Notes: generated from the sequence alone by a model not told the origin. Positions 13,901 to 28,900 are shown, numbered from the stretch's first letter. The stretch is DNA of 64,000 nucleotides from Trifolium pratense (GCF_020283565.1 NC_060060.1:49030015-49094014); one strand, 5' to 3'. Numbers and translations are program-made.

Positions 13901-16900
13901 TCGCTCTTGATCCTCCAAAATCGCTCCAAATGCTGTTCTTGGTGTTAAAAATTCGATCCTGATCCAGATCTGATGTTTCCCTTTTATAAAACTGATCAAA
14001 AATAACGTTTTCCGCCTGAGGCACAGAATTTCCGCCCCAGGCGTAAAGAATTACGTTTCAGGCACAAGAAATTCGCCTGAAACGGCAAAACAGAGAGCAA
14101 TCTTGGTTCTTCAGCAATAGTTCCGCCTCAGGCGCAGAAACTTCCGCCCCAGGCGTAAAATGCTTCAATTTCCACCAATTTTTATCTGCTATCTTCCTTC
14201 GCATGTAGCTTCAAATCAATGTCTTATTCTTCATGATTTAAGTCAAAAACCTCTAAAAAACACTTGAAAATGGTCTTATTTCCATGTAATGACTAATGTC
14301 ATCACAACCCCAAACTTGAACTTTTCCTTGTCCTCAAGGAATATCTCAATCTCTAGGAAAACAAAACACTACCTCGATCCATCTGGCTAAACAAACTCAA
14401 ACCCAATCAAGTTAGACGTAATTTGCATGATATTTCAATGATCAATTTCGTCATGATTCAAGTACACACAGTTTCAAATTTAGGCAAAACAAAGAGCATC
14501 AAACAAAGATTGACCATACTTAATTTCTTCACACCCTCACCGACTCTCCTGTTTTAAGGGTAATATAATCACTCAATCAACACATCATAACTAGACTACT
14601 ATAAATTTGCAGACATTCTCAAAAATCAATCACCATGTCATGAGCACACACATTAGAGGACTTTTAAAGGTTATAACGTGGCCTGGTTAAAAGGTGGATG
14701 GTGGCTTTTGATGACATTAGTCATTACATGGAAATAAGACCATTTTCAAGTGTTTTTTAGAGGTTTTTGACTTAAATCATGAAGAATAAGACATTGATTT
14801 GAAGCTACATGCGAAGGAAGATAGCAGATAAAAATTGGTGGAAATTGAAGCATTTTACGCCTGGGGCGGAAGTTTCTGCGCCTGAGGCGGAACTATTGCT
14901 GAAGAACCAAGATTGCTCTCTGTTTTGCCGTTTCAGGCGAATTTCTTGTGCCTGAAACGTAATTCTTTACGCCTGGGGCGGAAATTCTGTGCCTCAGGCG
15001 GAAAACGTTATTTTTGATCAGTTTTATAAAAGGGAAACATCAGATCTGGATCAGGATCGAATTTTTAACACCAAGAACAGCATTTGGAGCGATTTTGGAG
15101 GATCAAGAGCGACCAAGCAAGGATTCCAGTGTGGAAACACATCAAGATTCTTCTTGTAATCATGCTTTCTTTCATTTTATTTGATGTAATTTCTGAATTT
15201 GCAATGTCTAGCTAAATTCTCATGATTGGTCCTTAGGTGATTCTAATTACTTTTGATCTTGAATTATGTGATTGTCATATGATATGATTAATGAATTACG
15301 AAGTTAGTTTCTATTGATTGTTCTTTGTGCTCAATGCTTTGTATGAATTCGCGACTTATATGATGATTGCAATGATTTGTTTTACTATGACGATAGGAAT
15401 AAATCATCGATCTAGGAATGATTAATCAATTAACTTTCACTTAAGACATTTCGGATTGTTAATTGAGATTAAAAGATTAAAGTTTTTCTTCCTCACATGA
15501 TCATAGGTCTTACTAAGACATTAGGGATTGATGATCATGAGAGAGGATTATGTTACCAAGACATTGGGCATAATCAATTATGTTTTAATCAAATCATGAA
15601 ACTAATTTGACTAATTCGTTATCATACATGACATTACCAAGAGAAATAGTAATTAGATGACCCAAAAAGGACCAATCGCTTTTCTTACATCAATCTAAAC
15701 ACCAAAGCAATTCCAAAGTTTAAAAATTTAAACTTGAAACCAAACAAGACCCCCATTTTACAATTTATGTCAATTTACATGAGTATGTCTTCAATTTACA
15801 ATTGATTTACAACAATCCCTGCGGAGAGAACGATTTTATTATACTACTTGACGACTATTTAGTACACTTGCTAAATCTTCATCAAGTTTTTGGCGCCGTT
15901 GCCGGGGATTGTTGAGTGATTTTGACAAGGCAATTTATTTTACTTAGGATTTTTTTTTAATTTTTTTTTTTCCTTTCTATTATTTTCTTTTTATTCTTGT
16001 ATATATAAATTTTCTCTTTATGTCTACTTTAGTTTTCTTTGCTGCTGAAAATTTTCTCTAAGTTTTGTAGCAATGAAATGGATTGATAATAGATTGGTTG
16101 ATTGCAAAGAAATAAATATCATTTGTTATCAACTATGTTTACTATCTTATGCACAAGAGAGATTGGATGCACATATTTCGAGATTGAAGGCGAGAAGTGA
16201 TTTTTGTGGAGCAAATCATCACAATGACTATTGTGAGGAGTATTGTATGAAGGAAAAAGAGCGCGAACTGATCAACATTGATTACAACTTTCAACTCAAA
16301 AAGATTTTGGATGAATTTTTGAGGTCAAATCAAGGTTCATTTGATGGATTTGAAGTTGAATGTGGTAATCTTGTTGAAAAGGCAAATGAGTGTGAGAAGT
16401 TGGTTGAGATGGAGATGAAACATCATGCTATTGGAGAAGAAGAAAAATTGAAAAACAAGAAGAATGACATGAGAAGAGTAAATCATGTTGATCTCTATGT
16501 AACATTTGAGTCTCAACCAATGGAGTCTAAAGAGAAAAATCTCTTGCAAAAGAAATCTCATTCTTCTCCAAGGTGGGAGAGTGCTTGTTCCAAAAGCTTA
16601 GTTGTTGGAAGATGGGAACATTTGCTTCTCTATGCTAAGTTCATGGAATTCTTAACCAACAAGAGGAAGAAGAAGGATGATGTGTTCTTGCTATCATTTA
16701 TGCCACCCTAACAGTGGTTAAGGCGTCAAGCTAATGACGTTAAAAAAGCGCTTCTTGGGAGGCAACCCATGATAGGTAACTCGGTCTTTAATTTTTTTTT
16801 TTTTTTTTTTTTTGCATTTTATTAAGTAATAAAAAGCACTGTTGAATGAATTTGTCACTACTCTATCCTTATCTGTTTGAGTTAATATTTTATGTGTGAC

Positions 16901-19900
16901 TTGATTTTGAGCATTTAACTAGAATGTGCTTGTTAGTTTGTTCTCCATCTAAGTAGTAACTGTCAACTTACATTATTGATTGCTCTTTGGTTATATTAGT
17001 TTGCTGATGATTTTTGAGGAAATGATTTCTGTTTGTTTAGCATGATTTCTAATGGCTCTAATTCTTCTCTGTTATCCTAACTGTGAGGTCTTGAGCCTAA
17101 ACACTTGAATTTCTTTCTTGACTATGTGAGTTCCACGTCTCTCCTATTCTCTAGAACTTGCTTGAATTCTCTTAATTGATTGATTGCGATGAATAATGCA
17201 CCGAGGCACGTTTTTGTGAGCTTGAGCCTTTGTAGCCTACCCTTGAATATTACAATCCCTTGCTAGCCCCTTTGAGCCTTATTGAAAGAAAAATGTTTTG
17301 ATCTTACTTCTTTTTGAAAACCACATAATTTTTACAACAAAAAAAAAAAAGATGATTTTCTTGAAGTTGATCACCTAACTTGTGATTTGAGCACAATGCT
17401 CATCATTAAGTTTGGGGTTGCTCTTGGAATTTGCAACCTATTAAGTTTGGGGTGGGGTACTAGAGAACTAAAAGAAAAATATTTTGAAAAAGTTTGTGTT
17501 AAAAAAAATGAAGAGAATGTCCCTCATGAAAAGAAAGGAAATGGTGAAAGAAATGAAAAATAAATAAATAAAGAGAATGCAAAATGCATAACACCATGTT
17601 AGGAAAAAAAATGAATTAAAAAAAAAAAAAATTGTCGAGGGACTTCTTTGAGAAAAAAAAAATGTGAGCATGGAATGAGTTCACACATTGTGAATTCATT
17701 TGCATGAGGAAAAAAATTGTGAAAACTAAGTTCTCTAGTATGAATGTGATGATTTTTGGGAGATCAATTGTTTTGTCCACTTTTGTTTGAAATAAGTGAT
17801 CTTATAAGCTTCAAGTTTTTCTACCTAGTTTCCCAAAAATATCTACCCTTCAATAAACCTAAGCCACGCTATATAACCCGAAAAGTCCTCGAAAGGTGCA
17901 TATTCATTGTATGTCGATCGATTTTTAGAGTCCTTGCAAGCCTATGGTAGAAAGATGTAGATTGTGTTGATTGAGTGTATGTCCCTAAACACTTGAGAGA
18001 ATTTTGGTGAGATTGTGTGAAAATAGAATTGAGCTTGATCGATGAATGTTGGATGAATTGTTTTGAATTTCCGATTGGTTGTTAGTAGATGAAAGTGACC
18101 TTGAGCATGATAATTTTTGTAAAATGACATGTTTTGTTCTTATTGATTATGGAGATAGATTAACATGAATGTTTGGTTTGGTGTTTGACGTCGAGTTGTA
18201 CTATTTTGAAAGCATAGTTCCTTGAGGACAAGCAACAGATTAAGTTTGGGGTTGTGATGAATCCTCATATCAGTCTCTATTTTTAGTCTTTTTAATGAAG
18301 TTTTAATATCATTTTATTAATTTAGTGTTTAATTTAGAGTCATTTTAAATAAATTGTGATTTTTGATTTACCGAGTCAATTAAGCATTTTATCGAATAAT
18401 ATGGTATTTTATGTAGTTTTTATTTGTTGAAGCTATTGACATATTGTGTTTGACCAAAGTGGAGTACACTATTTTAATATCATGGACAAATTAAAAGGAA
18501 TGATGGGCTTTAAGAATTGTTGACCCGGATCCAAAAAGTGAGGTGTTTAGGTTTCATTGGTTGAACATATATTAAAGGCAACACCACAATGAGAAGAGGG
18601 GGATAAACATCACGTACAGAGGAAAAGAAAGAAGAATCACGCCCAGGAGGAGCAGGGCATCACGCAACAGAATTGGAGAACGGCAATAGCGCAACAAGCA
18701 GGAGGAGCATCATATGTTATCTGGTTTTATTTTATTCTCTATGTTGCTTATTGTCACAATTATGTCGAGCTAAATTTCCATGATTGGTCCTTAGGGAATT
18801 CTAATTTCAATTTATCTTGAACCATGTGATTATCATTTGATATGATCAATGAGTTACGAAGTTAGTTTCTTTGATTATTCCTTGTGCTTAATGCTTTGTA
18901 TGAATTCGCGACTTATATGATGATTTCAATGATTTGTTTTACTATGACAATAGGGATAACTCATCGATCTAGGAATAATTGATCAATTAGCTTTCACTTA
19001 AGACATTTCGGATTGTTAATTGAGATTAACGGATTAAAGTTTATATTCCTCAATTGATCATAGATTACCTAAGACATTAGGAATCGATGATCAAGGGAGA
19101 GGATTATGTTACCAAGACATTGGGCATAATCACTTGAGATTTAATCTAATCATGAAACTAAATTGATTAATTTGTAATCATACATGAAATTACCAAGAGA
19201 AATAGTAATTAGATGAACCAAAAGGATCAATCGCTTTTCTTTTATTCAATTTGAATCCCAAGTTATTTCTAAGTTTATGATAAAAATCCAAACCAAGTTA
19301 AACTCCCCCCTTGCATTTTAATTATTAATCCTAAATTAATTTAATTGTTTTGTCGAGATTGAAACAATCCCTGTGGATACGAACTTTGATTTTATTACTT
19401 GACGGCTATTTGTACACTTGCAAAATTTCTATCAGCTTTTCTGGTAAGTGAGTAAAAAAAACTTGAAATTAGATACCACTGAGTCGAATAGATACAACAC
19501 CCCACCCTACTTTGTAAGAATTTATACTTAGAGAACAATTCACAAAATTCCTTTTTGTTTTCAAGAAGATCACCATGATTATTTTTTTTATTTTTTTTTT
19601 TATTTTTTTCTTCTTTTTTTTTTTTCGATACTTCTTTTCTTGGTGAACTTTTGAATTTTTCTTTCATAATTTGGAATTTTTCTTTCATAATTTTTTTAGT
19701 TCTCTAGTATAGTATATCCACCCCAAACTTAAGTTGTTGCTAGTTCCAAAAGCAACCCCAAACTTAGTGAAATGCATTGTGCAAAAACCACTAAAGGTAT
19801 CTAATTTTCCAAGAAAATCATTTTTTTTTTTTTTTATATTATTTTGATAACTTGGGTCAGATACAAACAAAACATTTTTCTTTAAGCTCAAAAGGGGTTA

Positions 19901-22900
19901 AACAACGGATAAGCAATGATAAGGGTGGCTAGAACAGGCTCAAGGTACCAAACAACTTGCCTCGTGTGTACATCACAATAATAAATCAATTAAAGAGAAC
20001 ATGCGCAAATTCTAGAGACATAGCTAAGTGTGGAATTCTCATAATCATCAAAAGAAATCAGTGTTTGGGCTCAAAATCTCACAGTTTTTGCTGAATTAAA
20101 CTATGGTCAATATTTGTGAGAGTCCCTAAGCCTTGCCTAAATCATCACTATGATGCATCCGAAACAATCAAAAACATCACAAATTCATATCACACATTTG
20201 GTCAACAATTTTGAATCTAAGATGATAGCCAAACAAATTTCAATAGTGTGAGGTTTTCAAAAAGACTAAGACATTCAAAGAAAACAAAACGACTAGCTCA
20301 AGTACTTATTATAGACCAACATCAAGCATGCAACAAATTAAACAAAAGAATCATAATACACAGGCCAAAAAGAATTTATAGAGGAGAAGGACAGTAAAGG
20401 TGAATGGCACAAAACCTCAATCCTGCTCAGGCATGTTATGATCATGATCAAAACGAGGCAGATTTCCAGGAAATTGCATTGATGAAGACCCTCCTTCATC
20501 TGGAAGGCCAGCTGCCCTCCTTTGGCGAATGTAGGTAGCACGGTTCATTTCATGTGTAGCCGCCATGCTCCTAACTCTTTGATTGTGAGCTTCATCAAAA
20601 TCATGCATTGTTGGATATCTCGGATAGAAATATGCCGGGACTTGCTCTCGGTAACGCATGGATTCTTGCCATAAGGCGGATGAAGTGTCATAGTGGTCCG
20701 CCATATCAATGCCCTGTTGAGTGCTCATGTCCATCTTCCACACCATATCCGCAAGAACATTCACATCAAATTGCGGAGCTGGAAAACTCTCCATTTCCGG
20801 ACCTTGTGGTATGTCATGGTGCATCATATGTTCAACATTCTCCTCCCTTTCTTCACCTCCTCCCTCAACTGTGTAATCCATCACATCATCCACATCAGCA
20901 AATGGAATGAATGTCTTCCCGAAAGTTTTTCTTCTCACATCTCTCACAAAAGCCGTAGTGACTTTTCTAGGCTCTTCTATTTGATCATCATCAAAAGCAG
21001 CAACATTTTGATCAAGACACAGTTTTGTGATCAAACAGAGATGTGTCAGACTATATGAACCGGGATCCCTCTGAATAAGTGAAGCCAAATCATCACTCAA
21101 AATTGTTCCCAAATCTATGTCTTCACCTAGCAAGATAGTTTGAAGTGCTAACCCTACATCCATAGGAATCTCAGAATTGTTCCCACTTGGCTCCACGTTG
21201 TTTATCCAAAATTCAGCCTAAATCCGTGGAATATCCAACAAATGAGCGGTTTTAAACCGCTGGGGTGGGAGCTGTCTAGATGGTCTCACCCATATACTTC
21301 CTGGTGCAGTCAACTGAGATTTTAATGCCTCACGCTTATCTGATGCCATGGTTGCCCTATTCTCACGTCGATGTTTCAAAACACAGAATTCAGGAACATT
21401 AAAATGGAACACCCTATTGATAGCTTCCGGGGAGTAGTCTACATCTACCCCGCGTACTTTAGCAATCCGCGGTGACAAATTTTTCACTCGCCATGCATTA
21501 CTCAAAAATTCTAATGCTAAAGTACGATTTCCAGACCGAAGACAGAAATTAAATTCATACCAATGCCTGTTGCGGAATTCTGCTTCAATTAAGGGAAATG
21601 CTAACACTTCATCCGTGAGACGCTTTTCAGGTTTGAAGTCCTTACTTTTGAGAGTCTGGTACCGATTGAAGGCCGTTGGACGAACAAAACGTGACCGAGG
21701 AATTTCAGTCACAACCGGCGTTGGAGGAGGTGGTGATTGCTCTCTAGGCGGTGATGGTGGAGGAGAAGGCGAAGGTGACGGTGTAGGAGTTCGGGCCACT
21801 CTCTTTTTCTTCACCACCTTTGACCTTGATTTTGAAGACCCAACTTCAACTTCTTTGTCTTTTGAGGATTTTTTGAATATGTTCTTCATGGTGAGAAAGG
21901 TAAAGATTGAGAAAGGTAATGGTTTATGGGTGATTGATGGAAAAGATGAAGATTTATGGTGTTTTTGGGTGAATTTTCGTGTAGGGTTTTGAAGGGTTTT
22001 TGATTTTGGGTTTTGGAAAAATTTGAAGAATTGGTTGTTGTTGATGATGGGTTTTGAAGAATAGAGTTGGATGGAAGAAATTTTCGTGGGTTTGGTGTTA
22101 TGGGTGTGAGAGAGGTTGTTGTTTTAATGGGGTTTTGAAAGATTTGGGAAGTTTTGGTTCAAGAGGGGTTTGGGATTTGAGGATAGAATTGGTGAAAGAT
22201 AATGGGTGAATTTGTTGTGGTTGTTGTTTTAATGAAGGATTTGTGTTGGGTTTGAAGGTTTGGATGGTTGTTAATGGAGGATTTGTGTGAGGAAGGAGAT
22301 GAAGTTTTGTGAGAAAGGATAAGGTTTGTTGAAGAAGATGAAGTTTGAGAGAAAGAATGAGGGTTTCATGTTTGTTTACGCCTAAAACGAGTTTTTCCGC
22401 CCCAAACACAGCTTTTTCCGCCCCAAACGGCAAAACAGAGAGCACCATTTTTTTCAGTATAATTTTCCGCCCCAAACGGCACTTTTTCCGCCCCAAACGG
22501 CAAAACAGAGAGCACCCAAAATTCTTCAGAATTTTTACGCCCTAGGCGTAAACCCTTCCGCCCCAAACGGAAAAATAAGTGACAGCCACTTTCTTCAGTA
22601 TTTTTTACGCCCCAAACACAAAAATTTCCGCCCCAAACGGCAAAACAGAGAGCACCCACTTTTCATCCTTATTTTTACGCCTTAGGCTCCATTTTTTTCC
22701 GCCCCAAACGTAATTTCCTGGTTGTACACTTTTCACACTCCTCTTTTTTTCAATTTGACCTGCAAAACACAAAAAATCAAAAGAAAAACTATTACGGTTA
22801 AATAAAACCTTGGGTTGCCTCCCAAGCAGCGCTACTTTTAGCGTCATTAGCTTGACGGTCTCGAAACCTCAAGGGTCTTTGAAAAGTACTGCCACCTTGT

Positions 22901-25900
22901 GGCGATTAAAATCTCCTCCCTTATAAAACTTGAGTCTTTGTCCATTTACTTTGAAAGATTTCTCCTCCTCTCCTGGTGTAAAAATTTCCACAGCCCCGTG
23001 TGGAAAAACTTCCTTAATGACAAACGGACCAGACCACCGAGACATCAGCTTACCCGGGAATAACCTTAAACGAGAATTGAACAACAAGACTTGCTGTCCT
23101 TTCTTAAACTCCTTTCTTACCAACCCTTTATCATGATACTTCTTTGTCCTTGCTTTAAAAATCACGGCATTTTCATATGCTTGCATCCGCCATTCTTCAA
23201 GTTCGTTCAGCTTAAGCAATCTCTTCTCACCCGCAAGACCTGCATCAAAATTTAAAAATTTCACAGCCCAATATGCCTTGTGTTCTAGCTCAACCGGTAG
23301 GTGACATGATTTGCCATAAACTAGTTGGTACGGAGAGAACCCCAAGTGTGTCTTGAACGCGGTTCTATAAGCCCAAAGTGTATCATTAAGCTTCATTGAC
23401 CAGTCTTTCCTTGAAGTAGAAACCGTTTTCTCCAGAATTTGTTTCAATTGCCGGTTAGATACTTCAACTTGTCCACTTGTCTGAGGATGGTATGGAGTGG
23501 CCACCTTGTGCTTGACATTGTATTTCTCCAAGACATTCTCCAAGTATTTGTTACAAAAATGTTTGCCTCCATCACTAATGAGAATTCTAGGAACCCCAAA
23601 CCGAGTAAAAATATTTTCTTTAAGAAACTTGACCACGGTATGAGAGTCATTTGCTTGGCAAGGAATAGCTTCCACCCATTTTGTAACATAATCTACACAC
23701 ACCAATATATGAAGGTTAGACCGTGAAGATGGAAAAGGTCCCATGAAATCAATCCCCCAACAATCAAAAGGTTCTACTTCGAGCATTTGGTTTAGAGGCA
23801 TCTCATCCCGCTTTGAAACATTGCCGGTCCTCTGGCAATTATCACATCTTCTAGCAAACTCTACACAATCTGCAAACAGTGTCGGCCAAAAGAAACCACT
23901 TTGAAGCACCTTTGCTGCTGTTCGTGGACCACTGTGATGACCACCATATGGAGAACTGTGGCAATGCCACATTATACTTTGCGCCTCTTCTTCATCAACA
24001 CATCTACGGATCAAGCCATCTTGCCCCACCTTAAATAGGTATGGATCATCCCAAAAATAGAAGTTAGCATCTCTAAAGAATTTCTTCTTTTGTTGATAGG
24101 AATAGTCCTCCGGAATTTCATTTCCTGCTTTGAAATTAGCCATGTCAGCAAACCAAGGCCTTTTAGAAACCACCAGCAATTTTTCATCCGGGAACTCTTC
24201 ATTAATGCACTTCTCTTTTGTGGTCACCATTGGATTTTCTAACCTTGACAAATGGTCCGCGACCACATTCTCCACACCTTTCTTGTCTTTTATCTCCAAA
24301 TCGAATTCCTGCAAAAGTAGTACCCACCTCAAGAGTCTAGGCTTTGAGTCGCCTTTTGTGAGGAGGTACTTAAGTGCCGAGTGATCTGAAAAAACAACAA
24401 CTTTCGATCCAATCAGATAAGAGCGAAATTTTTCCAAAGCAAATACTATTGCAAGCAACTCTTTTTCAGTAGTTGTGTAATTGATTTGGTTTTCATTCAA
24501 AACCTTGCTTGCATAATATATAGCATGGAAAAATTTCGCATGTCGTTGGCCAAGCACCGCTCCAACCGCATAATCACTTGCATCACACATTAATTCAAAA
24601 GGGAGATCCCAATTAGGTGCAACGATTATGGGCGCGGTGACCAACTTTTCTTTAATCACAACAAAAGCATTCAAACATTCATCATCAAATTTAAATTCAT
24701 TTTCCTTCACAAGGAGGTTACTTAAGGGCTTTGCTATTTTCGAAAAATCTTTGATGAAACGCCGATAGAAACCGGCATGACCCAAAAAACTTCTCACTCC
24801 CTTAACATTAACGGGAGGGGGCAATTCCTTAATAACCTCTATCTTTGCTTGGTCAACTTGAATGCCTTTTGAGGAGATTTTGTGTCCAAGCACAATACCT
24901 TCTTTAACCATAAAATGACATTTTTCCCAATTTAAAACTAAATTGGTACTTATGCATCTCTTCAATACGGCATTCAAATTGGCTAAACATTTATCAAAAG
25001 ACTTACCAAACACAGAAAAATCGTCCATAAATACCTCGATTGTGTCCTCCATCATATCAGCAAAAATAGATAGCATACACCGCTGGAATGTGGTCGGTGC
25101 GTTGCACAACCCGAAAGGCATCTTCCGGTAAGCAAATACTCCAAAAGGACAAGTAAAAGCTGTTTTCTCCTGATCCTCTGGGTCTACCACAATCTGATTG
25201 TACCCAGAATATCCATCCAAAAAGCAATAATAGGCCTGCCCTGCAAGCCTTTCTAACATTTGGTCCATGAATGGAAGAGGAAAATGGTCCTTCCTTGTTG
25301 CCGAGTTCAACCGCCTGTAGTCTATACACATCCGCCACCCAGTGACGGTGCGAGTGGGTATCAGTTCATTTTTTTCATTTCTCACAACTGTCATACCACC
25401 TTTTTTCGGGACCACATGGACAGGACTTACCCACGCACTATCCGAGATTGGATAAATCATACCAGCTTCTAGAAGTTTAAGAACCTCTTTCTTCACCACT
25501 TCTTTCATGGTTGGATTTAGTCTTCTTTGAGGCTGCACCACAGGTTTGTATTCATCTTCCATTTTTATTTTATGCATACAGAATCCGGGACTAATCCCTT
25601 TCAAATCAGAGATGCTCCAACCCATGGCTTCTTTATTTTCTCGCAAGACTCTAGTTAGCTTCTCTGCTTCCAAAGAACTCAACCTGCTGCTTATGATTGC
25701 TGGTTGTGAAGCATCTTCTCCTAAGAAAACATATTTTAAATGAGGGGGAAGCTCTTTCAACTCTGGAATAGTAACTTTTAGGTCCTCCTTACCACTAGCT
25801 TTCTCTTCCACAGCATACACATTTTCAAAATCTCTTTGTGCTTCTTCTTCTTTACATGCTTCAAGTTGACGGAGACAAATTTCAATCTCCTTGTCCCATT

Positions 25901-28900
25901 CCTCTTCCAAATCATCAATGGAATTAACAATTACTCTTTCTAATGGTAAGGATGGTGTTTCTTCCACTAAGACATCTTCTACCACTTCCTCAATTACGTC
26001 AACCTTGTAACATTGTGGCTCATCATCATGGTGTTTCATAGCTTTGAACACGTTAAACATGACTTGTTCCCCATGTGTTCTCAACATAAGTTCTCCCATC
26101 TCAACATCAATCAATGCTCTTCCGGTAGCTAAGAATGGTCTACCCAACAACAATGGTTCTACATCTGCATCATCTTCCATATCAAGGATGACGAAATCAG
26201 CCGGAAAAACAAACTCCGCAACTCTTACCAACACATCATGAAGTACGCCGTAAGGATGTACAATAGAACGATCAGCTAAAGAGAGCTGCATCTTTGTGGG
26301 TTTTGCAACAGCTCCGGGTATCTTCTTCATCATTGACAATGGCATTAGGTTGATGCTAGCTCCTAAATCACATAGAGCTCGACCAACGGAGATGTTACCT
26401 ATTGAACATGGTATGGTAAAGCTTCCAGGATCCTTCTTCTTTTGAGGATGTTTCTTTTGGATTATGGCACTACATTCCTCTGTCATCTCCACTGTATCAT
26501 CATCAAGAGGTTTCCGCTTCTTTGTCATAAGTTCTTTCATGAATTTGGCATAGACAGGCATCTGTTCCAACACTTCAGCAAAAGGAATGTTAATTTGGAG
26601 ATCATGAAGCATCTTCATAAACTTTTTGAATTGTTGGTGATCATTAGCCTTTGCCTTCTTCTTGCGCGGATATGGCAATTTGGCATGGACAGAACTTTCT
26701 TTCTCCTCTACACCCTTGCCTCTCTTTTCAACTAACTTCTCATCATTCTCTTTTTCAATTTTTTTCTCTTTCTCATCTTCAACTAACTCCTCTTTCTCAA
26801 TCTCAATCATTTTCTCCAACTCCTTTTCAACTTCTCCCTCATTCTCATTTTCAACTTCTCCCTCGACATTATTTTTTTCTTTCACTCCCTCAACACTAGA
26901 CTCACTCTTTTTCTTCGTTACAATCTCAGGTGAAGGAACCACTCTATTTCTCAAATTAATCGCCTTGCAACTTTCATTCCTCGGATTATCCTTTGTAGAA
27001 CCTTCAAAACCATTATTTTGAGTAGCCGCGAATTGCCTTGACAATTGCCCAACTTGAGTTTCCAAGTTCTTAATTGAAGCTTCATGATTCTTGTTGGCAA
27101 TATCTTGGTTGGCTTTCATTTGATCTTGGCTAACCTTCATAGCTTCGAAGTTCCCTTGAGTCACCTTTATGAATTGAGTAAGTGTGTCCTCTAATTGAGA
27201 AGGTCTCCTTTGTTGAGAGTTTTGTGAAGAAGATTGTTGTTGAGATTGATTTGAGTTTTGATTTCCTCCCCAACCAAAGTTTGGATGATCTCTCCAACCT
27301 GGGTTATAAGTGTTTGAATATGGATCATACTTTGGGTTGTTCCTTTTGAAGTTGGCTAGGTACTTTGCCTCTTCTGACCCTTCAGGAAAACATTGGCCAT
27401 TGGCATGCCCTTGTCCACAAAAATCACATTTCACTTCATTAGCTGCCATGACTGGCATCTGAGAATTGGGAGTGCTAGTGAGGTGTTTCAACACAGCCGC
27501 CATTTGAGAGTTCATCAATGTAGATTGGGCCAAAAGAGCAGTTTGAGTATCTAGCTCTAGCATGCATGCCTTCTTCTTTGCGCCACGATCATTTTCAACT
27601 CTGTACTCATTTTGAGCCATGGATTCCACCAACTCTCTAGCTTGAGTTTGATTTTTATTTTTCAAAGATCCACCTGCCGATGCATCTAGAAACATTCTAG
27701 TTTGAGCTCTCAATCCTTGTGTGAAATGCTGCATCTGAGTATGACTATCGAGCCCATGCTTAGGACACTTCTTCAGGCACAGTTTGAATCTTTCCCAAGC
27801 ATCATACAATGTTTCGGAGTCTCCTTGCTCAAAACTTGTAATGTCAGCTCTTCTTTCAAGATACTTGTGAATTGGAAAGTACCTATCCATGAACTTCATC
27901 TCTAGCTCTTGCCAAGTAGTAATGGTGTTAGGTGTAACCACCCTAACCCAATATTCAATTTATCTTAATAAAAGAATGTTTGTTCAAAAACTACGCAACG
28001 GATAAAAAGTTTTAAAACTCGAAGTCAAAATGAATTATGAAATATTGGCTTAAGGTGTTACATTCTTCATTAAAAAAAACACTACTAATAAAATTGAGTA
28101 GTAAATATCACTTGTGCAAAATTCCTTTTATACAATATACACATTTAATTTAAATAAAACAACAACAAATAAAGACTCTATGAACCCTTCCCCGTGTCAC
28201 AATCAGAGCAGAGCTTTCACCATCAACGCGAACACCAACAAACATACAACCTGAGAACCTGAACCCCCAACGGTTCAGCACAAACACAAAACAAAGGTTA
28301 GATAACATAATTATTAAAAGTGACTGAATATAACGCATATCAGACACTGAATAAAATAAATACAATTGAGTAAATTCAACTCATACAATCACCACATATA
28401 CAAACATGTATAGATCTACTCAGACATATATCGGACATATATCAAATATATTCAGACATGTGTCAGACATGCTCAGACATGTATTAGACATGTTCATTTA
28501 TCAATTTGAGGAATACAAACATACAACAAATAAAGAATACACAAAGACAAGTATTGTTTATCAATTGCGAATGCCACAATTCCTAATGCATTCTAATGTC
28601 ACATAGATATGATGTCACCTAGACATATCTATATGCATGTGGTACCAATTCATCATAATTTTGGATAACTTAACCCAAGTGTTTTAGATCATCGTCTCTA
28701 AAACATTCTAGATCATCGTCTCTAGAATAACAGTAAACTAGATCATCGTCTCTAGGATACTCATCAATATACACAACTTATGAATGCATGAAATGTGCAT
28801 ATACCAAACATGTGGTTTTATCTCAATTATATCATCAACAAAATATGGATAATATAATCCAAATATTCTAAATCATCGTCTTTAGAATAACTATACTCAT

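Larger units (their letters stand above)
14709..19434 (+). mobile_element. Inner non-autonomous Athila derivative
   Basis: Plus-strand element of 4726 bp inserted in the 3' UTR of the outer element; the target duplication GCTTT is perfect (14704-14708 and 19435-19439). Order: 5' LTR of type A (14709-15884), tRNA-Asp primer site (15891-15908), leader, a 212-codon ORF, 1.5 kb of non-coding sequence, polypurine tract, 3' LTR of type B (18255-19434). Almost all of gag-pol is missing, so it depends on enzymes supplied in trans. Its LTRs share their U5 halves but have unrelated U3 halves. Confidence 0.85.

Noticed and set aside
15891..15908. tRNA gene
   Set aside because: Only the 18 bases complementary to the tRNA-Asp 3' end are present; it is a primer binding site. 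No complete tRNA gene was recognised in the window.
14709..19434. Reading the region as two unrelated solo LTRs
   Set aside because: The matching GCTTT duplication, primer site and polypurine tract show one element.
22098..22847. Overlapping short frames between pol and ORF2
   Set aside because: They are translations of the GCC-rich tandem repeats.
28687..28760. CRISPR-like array
   Set aside because: Three short TAGATCATCGTCTCTA repeats within a plant LTR; a simple tandem repeat in a eukaryotic genome.
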